This document shows positions 1-5,191 of a stretch of 5,369 nt of DNA, one piece after another. This stretch comes from a candidate division CSSED10-310 bacterium (lineage in GTDB: Bacteria > CSSED10-310 > JAFGDC01). Position 1 is the first letter of the stretch; each line of letters starts with the position of its first letter. A model generated the notes under the pieces. That model did no database searches. It saw only the letters and a list, made by a program, of their open reading frames with translations, and was not told the origin of the DNA. The stretch spans positions 1 to 5,369 of the forward strand of contig JAFGDC010000619.1 in assembly GCA_016932295.1 (NCBI GenBank), in the 5' to 3' direction. The position numbers were made by a program, and so were the translations under genes.

Positions 1-465
1 AGTTCCTGGACCACTGATCGTCAGTCAGCGGCGACCTTGGGTATCGCGCCTACCGGCAACGGCTATCGCGCGGTTCCATTCGAACGATACAAGAGCTTCG
101 GGGTGGGGATCGGGACCGATTTTTCCAACTTTGTCATGGAATCGGGTGACACGCCGCTGGGAGAACTGCGCTCCGGCATCGATTACGGCATCGAAATCCA
201 CCAGATCAACGGCATCCTGCTGGGTGACCTGATCGGCGGCGATTTCTCGGGCAGCCTCGAGGCCGCCTTCCTGATCCGTGACGGTGAACGGGTCGGCCGG
301 GTCAAGAATGCCATGATCGGCGGCAATTTTTTCAGGCTCTTCAATGAGCAGTTGGCTGGTCTGAGCGCTGACCGTGAATGGAGCGGCACATTCGGCGGCT
401 GTTCCGGGGCATTTCTCCTGCCGTACGTGCTCGCCGGGGACGTGGATATTTCCGGAACGGACTGA
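1..465 (+). CDS. TldD/PmbA family protein (PmbA/TldE-like), C-terminal fragment
   Basis: Frame 1 is open from the first base, so the gene enters from the left and only its last 154 residues are present. The TTG at position 37 is internal and should not be taken as the start. Visible family signatures are the segment DRQSAATLGIAPTGNG near the beginning, the stretch INGILLGDLIGGDFSG, then AAFLIRDGE, and the RVKNAMIGGNFFRLF block near the end. These match the C-terminal domain of TldD/PmbA proteins, which form TldD-TldE heterodimeric metalloproteases that process peptides such as microcin B17 and CcdA. The GDFS and AFLIRDGE motifs fit the PmbA/TldE subunit, which lacks the catalytic HExxxH, better than TldD. 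That choice is an inference, because the diagnostic N-terminal half lies outside the window. The gene ends at a TGA and converges on the helicase gene 175 bases away. A partner TldD gene would be expected just upstream. Confidence 0.82.
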   Translation, partial: SSWTTDRQSAATLGIAPTGNGYRAVPFERYKSFGVGIGTDFSNFVMESGDTPLGELRSGIDYGIEIHQINGILLGDLIGGDFSGSLEAAFLIRDGERVGRVKNAMIGGNFFRLFNEQLAGLSADREWSGTFGGCSGAFLLPYVLAGDVDISGTD

Positions 466-477
466 GTTCGGAACAAC

Positions 478-501
478 GCGGGATCCGGCGCCGGCTCCCG
501 C
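478..501. terminator. GC-rich hairpin in the convergent gap, possible terminator without U-tract
   Basis: GCGGGA at 478-483 pairs perfectly with TCCCGC at 496-501. The interior holds the palindrome CCGGCGCCGG (485-494), so the stem can continue after one mismatch to a small GCGC loop. It begins 12 bases after the stop codon of the TldD/PmbA-like gene, the usual place for a 3'-end structure. Neither strand has a T-run after the stem, so it does not meet the classic intrinsic terminator pattern. It may instead stabilise the transcript end. Confidence 0.35.
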
Positions 502-542
502 CGGCGGCAGACCGGATGATTACCCCATGCCCGTGGGTGGTA

Positions 543-566
543 CAACAAGCCTGCACGTACTTGTTG
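543..566. repeat. 7-bp inverted repeat beside the 14-bp palindrome
   Basis: CAACAAG (543-549) and CTTGTTG (560-566) are perfect inverted copies around a 10-base loop. The repeat sits two bases before the palindrome at 569-582, and no T-run follows on either strand. It could be a weak 3'-end hairpin between the convergent genes, or part of a compound binding site. Confidence 0.3.
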
Positions 567-568
567 AA

Positions 569-582
569 CGACCGATCGGTCG
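569..582. promoter_or_regulatory. Perfect 14-bp palindrome CGACCGATCGGTCG, operator-like
   Basis: CGACCGATCGGTCG is identical to its own reverse complement over all 14 bases. Palindromes with an ACCGATCGGT-type core resemble operators of TetR-family repressors, and that resemblance is the only basis for the regulatory label. It lies in the gap between two convergent genes, with no recognisable gene starting beside it. It may therefore be an orphan site, a relic of a lost regulator gene, or chance. Confidence 0.35.
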
Positions 583-640
583 GAATGAGGTCAGCCGATC
601 CCGGCGGTGCCTGTGTCCGGCCTGCGCTTCCTTGTCCCGA

Positions 641-1963
641 TCAGGGTCGGCGCATGACGTCGCGTCGGCCTGGTCCGCTGTTCCTGGTGCCCGCGCCCCG
701 CTCGCCGCGCCGCCTGTCTCGTCCGGCTCCAGCGGATTGCCGGCGGTAGTTGTTCCGAGGTGCGTACGTTGACCTGGGTGCAGGTCTGGCAGGCATCAGC
801 TCGGTAGGTTCCGGTGGCGGCAGTGGTGAGCCGTAAGGGTGTTCCAGGTCCCGGGGGATGTGATTCTTAAGGAGTTTTTCGATATCCCGCAGATAGGGTC
901 GTTCCTCTTCCGCGCAGAAGGCGATGGCAATTCCCGGCGCGCCGGCCCGGCCGGTTCGGCCGATCCGGTGGACATAGGTTTCCGGCTCATTGGGCAGGTC
1001 GAAATTGAAGACATGCGTGATCTCTTCCACGTCTATGCCGCGCGCGGCGATATCGGTGGCCACGAGCACCGGCGTCCTGCCGCTTTTAAAACCCGACAGC
1101 GCTTTGGTGCGGGCGGTCTGGGACTTGTTGCCATGGATCGCCTGGCCGGCGATGCCCGCCCGTTTCAGCTTGCGCACCACCTTGTCGGCTCCGTGCTTGG
1201 TCCTGGTGAAAACAAGCGCGCGCTGGACCGATGGCTGGGAGAGAAAATGGATCAGCAGGCTGATCTTGTCCTGCCGCTCGACAAAACAGAGCCGCTGCTC
1301 GATCAGCTCCACCGTGGAGGCCGGCGGGTCCGCAGCGGCGAACACTGGATTGTCGCCCAGGATACTGTCAGCCAATTCCCGGATATCAGCCGGCATGGTG
1401 GCGGAGAAGAACAGGCTCTGGCGTTTTTTCGGAAGATACGCAACGACGTTGCGGATGTCGTGGATGAATCCCATGTCCAGCATTCTATCGGCTTCGTCGA
1501 GTACGAAAATTTCCACCGCCGCTAGTGAGATGATCCGTTGTTTGATCAGATCCAGCAGCCGGCCGGGAGTGGCGACCAGGACCTCCGGCCCCTGGCCTAG
1601 TTCCCGCTCCTGAGTCACCTGGCTGACACCGCCGAAAATAACTGCGGTGCGGGTTTTGAGGTTGCGGCCGTATGCTTTGAAACTCTCACCCACCTGGGCC
1701 GCCAGTTCACGGGTCGGGGTGAGCACCAGCGCGCGGATGGGGTCCGACCCTCTGCTGGTTTTCGACTGGAACGCCAAGTGTTGGAGTATGGGCAGGGCGA
1801 AGGCCGCTGTTTTACCGGTTCCGGTCTGCGCGCAGCCGAGCACATCCTGGCCGGAGAGCACCGGAGGAATGGCGAGTTGTTGAATAGGGGTAGGGTGGAT
1901 ATGACCTTCATGGTCGATTGCATCGAGGATGCGTTGGTGGAATGGAAACTCGTTGAATCTCAT
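641..1963 (-). CDS. rhlE: RhlE-type DEAD-box ATP-dependent RNA helicase
   Basis: A 440-residue cytoplasmic enzyme that uses ATP to unwind short RNA duplexes. Members of this family act in ribosome assembly, RNA decay and cold adaptation. All core motifs are present in order: Q motif with F5 and PTPIQ at 24-28, Walker A AQTGTGKT at 45-52, PTRELA at 83-88, TPGR at 132-135, DEAD at 156-159, SAT at 187-189, motif V TDIAARGID at 303-311, and motif VI HRIGRTGR at 332-339. The two RecA-like lobes are followed by a basic, Arg/Gly-rich tail from about residue 388, which probably binds RNA. The length is close to E. coli RhlE. The frame is open 32 codons further upstream, but the ATG at 1963 is preferred: it is preceded by AGGA at suitable spacing, and MRFNEF is the normal N-terminus. 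The gene stands alone, with its promoter in the gap behind it. Family assignment is firm; orthology to RhlE rather than another DEAD-box paralogue is likely but not proven. Confidence 0.95.
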   Translation of the reverse strand: MRFNEFPFHQRILDAIDHEGHIHPTPIQQLAIPPVLSGQDVLGCAQTGTGKTAAFALPILQHLAFQSKTSRGSDPIRALVLTPTRELAAQVGESFKAYGRNLKTRTAVIFGGVSQVTQERELGQGPEVLVATPGRLLDLIKQRIISLAAVEIFVLDEADRMLDMGFIHDIRNVVAYLPKKRQSLFFSATMPADIRELADSILGDNPVFAAADPPASTVELIEQRLCFVERQDKISLLIHFLSQPSVQRALVFTRTKHGADKVVRKLKRAGIAGQAIHGNKSQTARTKALSGFKSGRTPVLVATDIAARGIDVEEITHVFNFDLPNEPETYVHRIGRTGRAGAPGIAIAFCAEEERPYLRDIEKLLKNHIPRDLEHPYGSPLPPPEPTELMPARPAPRSTYAPRNNYRRQSAGAGRDRRRGERGAGTRNSGPGRRDVMRRP

Positions 1964-2030
1964 GTATCTGTCCTGTTGAAAAGGGAAAAACCAAGACCGG
2001 CCGGCGAATTCCAGCGGGTGAGGTGGACGC

Positions 2031-2059
2031 ACCATACTCCACATCGATGAAAAGGGCAA
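2031..2059 (-). promoter_or_regulatory. Probable sigma70-type promoter of the helicase gene
   Basis: Read on the minus strand, TTGCCC (2054-2059) and TATGGT (2031-2036) are separated by exactly 17 bases. Each matches four of six consensus positions. Transcription would start near 2024 and give a leader of about 60 bases before the ATG, including a T-rich stretch. The placement argues against using the upstream in-frame ATG at 2059, which would lie inside the -35 box. Confidence 0.35.
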
Positions 2060-2087
2060 ACCACGTTTATTCGATCATCGGCCGGGT

Positions 2088-2136
2088 ATGCCGTGAGCAC
2101 GTGTCTCCCGAACGGGACCGGTTCGAATCACGGCAT
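2088..2136. repeat. Nested inverted repeat between the beta-helix gene and the helicase gene
   Basis: ATGCCGTGA (2088-2096) and TCACGGCAT (2128-2136) are perfect 9-bp inverted copies around a 31-base interior. Inside it, CGAAC (2109-2113) and GTTCG (2121-2125) form a second, smaller stem. It lies about 100 bases behind the stop of the beta-helix gene and upstream of the helicase promoter. It could be a transcript 3'-end structure or a regulator site. No T-run follows, so it is not a canonical terminator. Confidence 0.4.
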
Positions 2137-2237
2137 CCACTGGCTGTCCGCCTGCCGGTCCTTCCTCCCTGCGCTGAGAACCCGGGCAATTGTGGCGGGG
2201 TGCGCCATGCCGTGCGCCGGTGGGTTTCGGCGGCTGG

Positions 2238-4652
2238 TCAGATCCACCGGCCGATGCCGTGCAGGTAAATGAGGATCGGATCGGCGCTCGGTTCATCTAT
2301 GGAGAGATATCCTTCGATCAGCGTGGCGGATTGCGGCGTGAACCGCATGCGCAACTCCAGGCCTGCGCCGGCAGCCAGTTGGTGTTGGCAGCCAGCATCG
2401 CAGTCCGGTGGATTGGTGATGGTGAAATTGTGCGGATTATCGATGCCGAGGGTGACGGTAACCTGGGAGTCACACGTGTTGGTTATAATGAGGACAGTTT
2501 CTTCCGGACCGGTGTCTCCGACCCACCAGTAACCGAAGTCGAACTGTGGAGGATCGAGGTTTATGGTGAGGCAGTTGCGTGGGGGAGTGGGGGTGATGGT
2601 AGGGGTTGGGGTTGGCGTGGAAGTGGCGCCGGGAATCGGGGTTTGGCTGGGAGTATCGGTGGGGGTGGGGGTGCCGGACGCGGCCGGTGTGGGCGTGGCG
2701 TTTTCCGGATTGATCGTCAAATATGGCCAGGTGTCGCTGTGCCGGCCGCTGCTGTCGCGCGCCACGATCTGGAAGAGATACATGCCCCCGGGAACACTGC
2801 CAGGCGTGATATCAAGGGACATGCCGTACACTCCGTCGCCGGCGGCGAAATCACCGTGCGCGCCGTCGTCCAGGAGGAACACGCCGGTATTCACACCCTC
2901 ATACTGTAACTCCACCTGAGTGATTGCCTGGTTGCCCTGGGGATGCGTCGCCAGCGCCAGGATGGACAGGTGACCAGTCTCGTCCACGTCCGTGTCCCAG
3001 AACCCGGCAAGCTGTATCTCCGGTCCGCCGGGATCGCCAGGGACGGCGTGCATACGGGCGCTGCTCCATGCCTTCGTCCAGTCGGCTCCGATGGTCCCGG
3101 TGGCGGTGAGATAGGGCCAGGGGCGGCTCCACAGGCCCTGGTCGTCGACGGCATAGATTTCAAACAGCAGTTCACCCGGCGGCAGGGAACAGGTGAACTC
3201 GAGCGACCAATTCCAGATATAGGTTCCGTCGTTCGAGGCGCACTGATGGGTAATGCCGGTGGGTTGCCCGCCGTAGAACAGATAGATACGACGGATGGGA
3301 TCTCCATCCATGTCCTGGATATAGGCCGTGATGGTGAGCAGTCCACCGGAGAACTGTCCGAGTCTCGTGTCCATGTACCCGGCGACCATGACACGCGGTC
3401 CTTGATTTCTGGGTGTCGGCGTCGGGGTCGTTTCCGGTGTGCCGGTCGCCGGAGGCGTGGGACTGTAAGGCGGCATGGTGGGGCTGGCAGTAGGTGATGG
3501 ATCGGGCGGTCGCGGGAGATAGTGGAAACCCATATCCACCACGCCTTCATCCGGCAGTACGTCGGTTCTGGTGGTGAGCTGCGACATGCAGGCATCGCCC
3601 GTTGCAAGATCGAAGCACACCTCGGTTGCGGCGAGGCTGCCGCCGTCGAGGCCGGGGCTGTCAAGAGATTGTCCCGCGGCAACCTGGCTGAGGCAATAAT
3701 CACCTATATAAGAAGGAATGAACAGTGGATCTGCGTCTATGTTGCCTGTTCCAGGCCAGCCGCCCTCTACGATGGAGTAGGTAATGTCCGTGCCGGCGGT
3801 CACAAGCAGCACTTCATCCGGCTGGTTGTGCCACAGGATGCAGTTGACGAAGGACGGTTGTGTGGAATCGAACGCATAGACGGCGCCGCCGCCCTGGGAT
3901 GTGTTGCCGGTGATGGTGCAGTTGGTGAAGACCGCCTGGTTGTCGTTATTATCGCGAATGGCGCCACCGAAATTGACGGCGCTGTTGCCGGCAATGAGGC
4001 AATTGACGGCGGTGAGATACCCGGAATAATCGAGCGTGATGGCGCCTCCTTCATCGGCATCGTTGTGAATGAATATGCAGTTGTTGAGCGTGACTTCCGA
4101 GTAGCCTCCCACCAAAAGCGCGCCTCCGTAGACAGCGTGATTGCCCTCGAATACGCAATCAAGGATGGTGACGTGGGCGTTCATGCTGCAACGCACGCCG
4201 CCGCCATACCGAGCCGTGCCGTTGGTGAATCGGCACTCGATTATGGTCGGGGATGCGCCGTCATAGCAGGAGATGCCCGCTCCGGAATAATAGGGATAGG
4301 GTCCTCCCGCATATCCATTGCGTATTTCGAATCCTCGAATCACGCTTGCCGGGGTCTCGTTGAAATGGCAGAAAAAACCGCGCCGGTAGTCACTCCCGCT
4401 GCCCTCACAGTCGATTATGCAGGTACCGGGGCCGTTGGCCGATCGCACGGTGACGGCTTTTCCATAAAACTGCAAATCCCTGTTCCCGTCGCCGCTGTAT
4501 ACACCGTCGGCGACGATCACCTCGTCACCAGGCTGGGCCGCGTCCATACCTGCCTGTATGGTGCCGTACTGGCTCGGAACATGCACTTCGGCGGCATGGA
4601 GCACCGGCGCCGTGATGCACGCAATGAGAACGAGAACCAGTCGTACTTTCAT
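2238..4652 (-). CDS. Secreted modular protein: beta-helix, two Ig-like domains and an ASH-like domain
   Basis: An 804-residue exported protein of unknown specific function, probably a surface or extracellular adhesin or carbohydrate-interacting protein. The ATG at 4652 is chosen over an upstream in-frame GTG at 4667 because GGAGG precedes it by 8 bases. Residues 1-21 form a signal peptide (MKVR, hydrophobic core, cleavage near LHAA). Residues 22-310 are a right-handed beta-helix of the pectin-lyase-like type, opening with VPSQYGTIQAGMDAAQPGDE and containing rungs with GGA[ILV] and Fxx[N] motifs. Residues 303-378 (NIDADPLF, GDYCLS, DMGFHY) resemble the usual end of such helices, named choice-of-anchor Q. 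Pro/Thr linkers lie at about 382-415 and 651-691. Two similar Ig-like domains occupy 419-520 and 543-648. Residues 694-802 resemble ASH/choice-of-anchor D domains (FDFGYWWVG, FTP, LHGIG). There is no visible sortase motif, PEP-CTERM signal, lipobox, transmembrane anchor or autotransporter barrel, so how it is retained is unknown. No catalytic residues are apparent. Confidence 0.9.
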   Translation of the reverse strand: MKVRLVLVLIACITAPVLHAAEVHVPSQYGTIQAGMDAAQPGDEVIVADGVYSGDGNRDLQFYGKAVTVRSANGPGTCIIDCEGSGSDYRRGFFCHFNETPASVIRGFEIRNGYAGGPYPYYSGAGISCYDGASPTIIECRFTNGTARYGGGVRCSMNAHVTILDCVFEGNHAVYGGALLVGGYSEVTLNNCIFIHNDADEGGAITLDYSGYLTAVNCLIAGNSAVNFGGAIRDNNDNQAVFTNCTITGNTSQGGGAVYAFDSTQPSFVNCILWHNQPDEVLLVTAGTDITYSIVEGGWPGTGNIDADPLFIPSYIGDYCLSQVAAGQSLDSPGLDGGSLAATEVCFDLATGDACMSQLTTRTDVLPDEGVVDMGFHYLPRPPDPSPTASPTMPPYSPTPPATGTPETTPTPTPRNQGPRVMVAGYMDTRLGQFSGGLLTITAYIQDMDGDPIRRIYLFYGGQPTGITHQCASNDGTYIWNWSLEFTCSLPPGELLFEIYAVDDQGLWSRPWPYLTATGTIGADWTKAWSSARMHAVPGDPGGPEIQLAGFWDTDVDETGHLSILALATHPQGNQAITQVELQYEGVNTGVFLLDDGAHGDFAAGDGVYGMSLDITPGSVPGGMYLFQIVARDSSGRHSDTWPYLTINPENATPTPAASGTPTPTDTPSQTPIPGATSTPTPTPTITPTPPRNCLTINLDPPQFDFGYWWVGDTGPEETVLIITNTCDSQVTVTLGIDNPHNFTITNPPDCDAGCQHQLAAGAGLELRMRFTPQSATLIEGYLSIDEPSADPILIYLHGIGRWI
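2580..2702 (-). repeat. Second Pro/Thr-rich linker, low-complexity coding repeat
   Basis: Residues 651-691 of the 804-residue protein are dominated by TPT and TPTP units with Ser, Gly and Ala. They join the second Ig-like domain to the ASH-like domain. Such linkers are extended and often O-glycosylated in secreted proteins. At DNA level the plus strand is a run of G-tracts separated by T-rich spacers, which makes the stretch prone to slippage and to quadruplex formation. Confidence 0.8.
2709..3398 (-). repeat. Diverged tandem duplication of an Ig-like domain in the beta-helix protein
   Basis: Residues 419-520 and 543-648 share an aligned skeleton. Each begins with GP followed by AG[YF]xDT, then an L-rich strand and an acidic or G-rich turn. 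A V/I-x-L-x-Y segment with TG follows, then DG near a tyrosine, then PGxxLFxI, A-x-D and G-x-x-S, and each ends in WPYLT. A 22-residue spacer containing ADWTKAWSSARM separates them. The copies have diverged too far to be a recent event. The fold label (Ig-like beta sandwich) is inferred from the strand-rich pattern. Confidence 0.7.
3408..3509 (-). repeat. First Pro/Thr-rich linker
   Basis: Residues 382-415 are mostly Pro, Thr and Ser (PTASPTMPPYSPTPP and following TPTPTP). They separate the beta-helix from the first Ig-like domain. The run of PTP units and the lack of hydrophobic residues indicate a flexible, exposed spacer. Confidence 0.75.
3840..4235 (-). repeat. Six 26-residue beta-helix rungs with Pmp-like motifs
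   Basis: Residues 140-271 repeat with a period of 26 (once 27). A cysteine recurs at 140, 166, 192, 218, 245 and 271. A Gly-Gly-[GA]-[VLI] motif recurs at 150, 176, 202, 229 and 255. FEGN, FIHN, IAGN and ITGN occur at 168, 194, 220 and 247. The paired GGA[ILV] and FxxN motifs are those of chlamydial polymorphic membrane protein repeats and related parallel beta-helices, where each repeat forms one turn of the solenoid. Confidence 0.8.
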
Positions 4653-4693
4653 TTGTCCATCCTCCACCGCAACGTGTCTTTCTTTTTATCGGC

Positions 4694-4724
4694 ATAATAC
4701 ATACTAGCGGATTCGGCGTGTAAA
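4694..4724 (-). promoter_or_regulatory. Probable promoter of the beta-helix protein gene
   Basis: On the minus strand TTTACA (4719-4724) matches the -35 consensus at five of six bases, and TATTAT (4694-4699) matches the -10 at five of six. The 19-base spacer is longer than ideal. The expected start near 4687 gives a leader of about 35 bases carrying the GGAGG ribosome-binding site. The region is clearly more AT-rich than its surroundings. Confidence 0.45.
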
Positions 4725-4728
4725 ATCA

Positions 4729-4746
4729 CGCATCCTCAAAGATGCG
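4729..4746. repeat. 6-bp hairpin upstream of the beta-helix gene promoter
   Basis: CGCATC (4729-4734) and GATGCG (4741-4746) are perfect inverted copies with a six-base loop, four bases upstream of the proposed -35 box. On the minus strand it is followed by TGATTTT, a weak T-run. It could be a modest terminator for transcription coming from the right, or a regulator site next to the promoter. The evidence is only the symmetry and the position. Confidence 0.3.
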
Positions 4747-4752
4747 GTCAAA

Positions 4753-4783
4753 TTGACACCAACGTCATTGCCCGGCGTGGAAT
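4753..4783 (+). promoter_or_regulatory. Possible plus-strand promoter for the small candidate frame
   Basis: TTGACA at 4753-4758 is a perfect -35 box. The best -10 is TGGAAT at 4778-4783, four of six matches at a 19-base spacing, so the element as a whole is weak. It would be divergent from the beta-helix gene promoter, with the -35 boxes about 30 bases apart. Confidence 0.2.
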
Positions 4784-4838
4784 GCATGATCGTGTTTGCT
4801 CGGGCGCATGCGACAGGATACAGGGAAAGGAGTCGGAT

Positions 4839-5099
4839 GTGACCGGACCCGCTGCGGCTGGAATGCCTGTCAATACTGCGCCTGCCGATGTGATGCAGCC
4901 GTTCTGTCCCCGGATGGGAGGTAGTGCACGATGCCGTGAGAAGCGGTACTGTGCCGCTATGGAACCCGGGTTCCTGTTGCGAGGTCCTATTCCTGGCCAA
5001 CCTGCATGCGGTCTCAGGTGCTGCATCCCCGGCGGTTGCTGCTCTTCCTGGATTCCTCCGCCCAATGGTTCAGCCTGGTGCTGCCCCTTTGTGTTCTGA
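4839..5099 (+). CDS. Candidate small cysteine-rich protein, unrecognised
   Basis: I do not recognise this frame. It starts with GTG and encodes 86 residues. AAAGGAG at 4826-4832 is a near-perfect Shine-Dalgarno six bases before the GTG. The frame also extends back to an ATG at 4782 that has no ribosome-binding site, so 4839 is the better start. Ten cysteines are present, three of them as CC pairs near the C-terminus (spacing C-x3-CC-x4-CC-x10-CC). There is no signal peptide or membrane segment. The stop lies five bases before a terminator-like hairpin on the same strand. Against it, third-position GC is only moderate, and the Cys codons coincide with CTG leucine codons of another frame, so the cysteine richness may be a frame artefact. 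It could be non-coding or a decayed gene. Confidence 0.25.
   Translation: MTGPAAAGMPVNTAPADVMQPFCPRMGGSARCREKRYCAAMEPGFLLRGPIPGQPACGLRCCIPGGCCSSWIPPPNGSAWCCPFVF
4961..4974. repeat. Perfect 14-bp palindrome GGAACCCGGGTTCC
   Basis: The 14 bases equal their reverse complement. A five-bp inverted repeat, AGCGG (4942-4946) with CCGCT (4954-4958), lies immediately upstream. As RNA each can fold into a short hairpin; as DNA the palindrome could bind a dimeric regulator. It lies inside the candidate small frame, so if that frame is real the symmetry may be incidental. Confidence 0.3.
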
Positions 5100-5104
5100 C
5101 CGCC

Positions 5105-5124
5105 GCCTGGTTCACCAGGCTTTT
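5105..5124 (+). terminator. Terminator-like hairpin, plus strand
   Basis: GCCTGG (5105-5110) and CCAGGC (5115-5120) pair perfectly around a TTCA loop and are followed directly by TTTT (5121-5124). This is the intrinsic terminator pattern for plus-strand transcription, with a short stem and short U-tract. It follows the stop of the candidate small frame by five bases. It also lies about 70 bases beyond the stop of the TonB-domain gene on the other strand, where it lacks a T-run and would not be canonical. Confidence 0.4.
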
Positions 5125-5191
5125 CCCCGGGCGGTTGGGTGCCATGCAGGCGGGACGCTGGTTCGCCGCAATGGCTTTTGCCGGTATCCCG

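Larger units (their letters stand above)
4653..5191. other. 539-base stretch without a recognised gene
   Basis: This gap separates the start of the beta-helix gene from the end of the TonB-domain gene. It contains the minus-strand promoter near 4694-4724, a small hairpin at 4729-4746, a possible plus-strand promoter, a candidate small cysteine-rich frame, the palindrome at 4961-4974 and a terminator-like hairpin at 5105-5124. Several frames are open on both strands, but none gives a protein I recognise. A leucine-rich plus-strand frame from the ATG at 5006 stays open to the window edge, but it lacks a ribosome-binding site and runs antisense to the TonB domain. Confidence 0.6.

Noticed and set aside
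839..1525. Plus-strand open frame of 228 codons
   Set aside because: It is antisense to the helicase, which has all DEAD-box motifs intact. There is no recognisable protein in it.
1964..2059. Upstream extension of the helicase by 32 residues from the ATG at 2059
   Set aside because: The extra residues do not resemble any RhlE N-terminus, the start falls in the proposed -35 box, and the ATG at 1963 has an AGGA ribosome-binding site and the normal MRFNEF start.
2101..2160. tRNA-like GGTTCGAATC sequence at 2120-2129
   Set aside because: It resembles a T-loop, but the five flanking bases on each side do not form a T-stem, and no acceptor, D or anticodon arms were found around it.
2190..2909. 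Plus-strand open frame of 239 codons rich in Gly, Arg and Ala
   Set aside because: It is antisense to the ASH-like domain and the Pro/Thr linker. Its glycine runs are the complement of the repeated proline codons.
3522..4697. Plus-strand open frame of 391 codons
   Set aside because: It runs antisense to the beta-helix domain, whose minus-strand frame has a signal peptide, ribosome-binding site and clear repeats. The plus-strand translation shows no recognisable domain, so it is a shadow.
4704..5065. Minus-strand open frames of 98 and 105 codons in the gap
   Set aside because: No ribosome-binding site, no recognisable motif, and they overlap the beta-helix gene promoter; composition looks like non-coding sequence.
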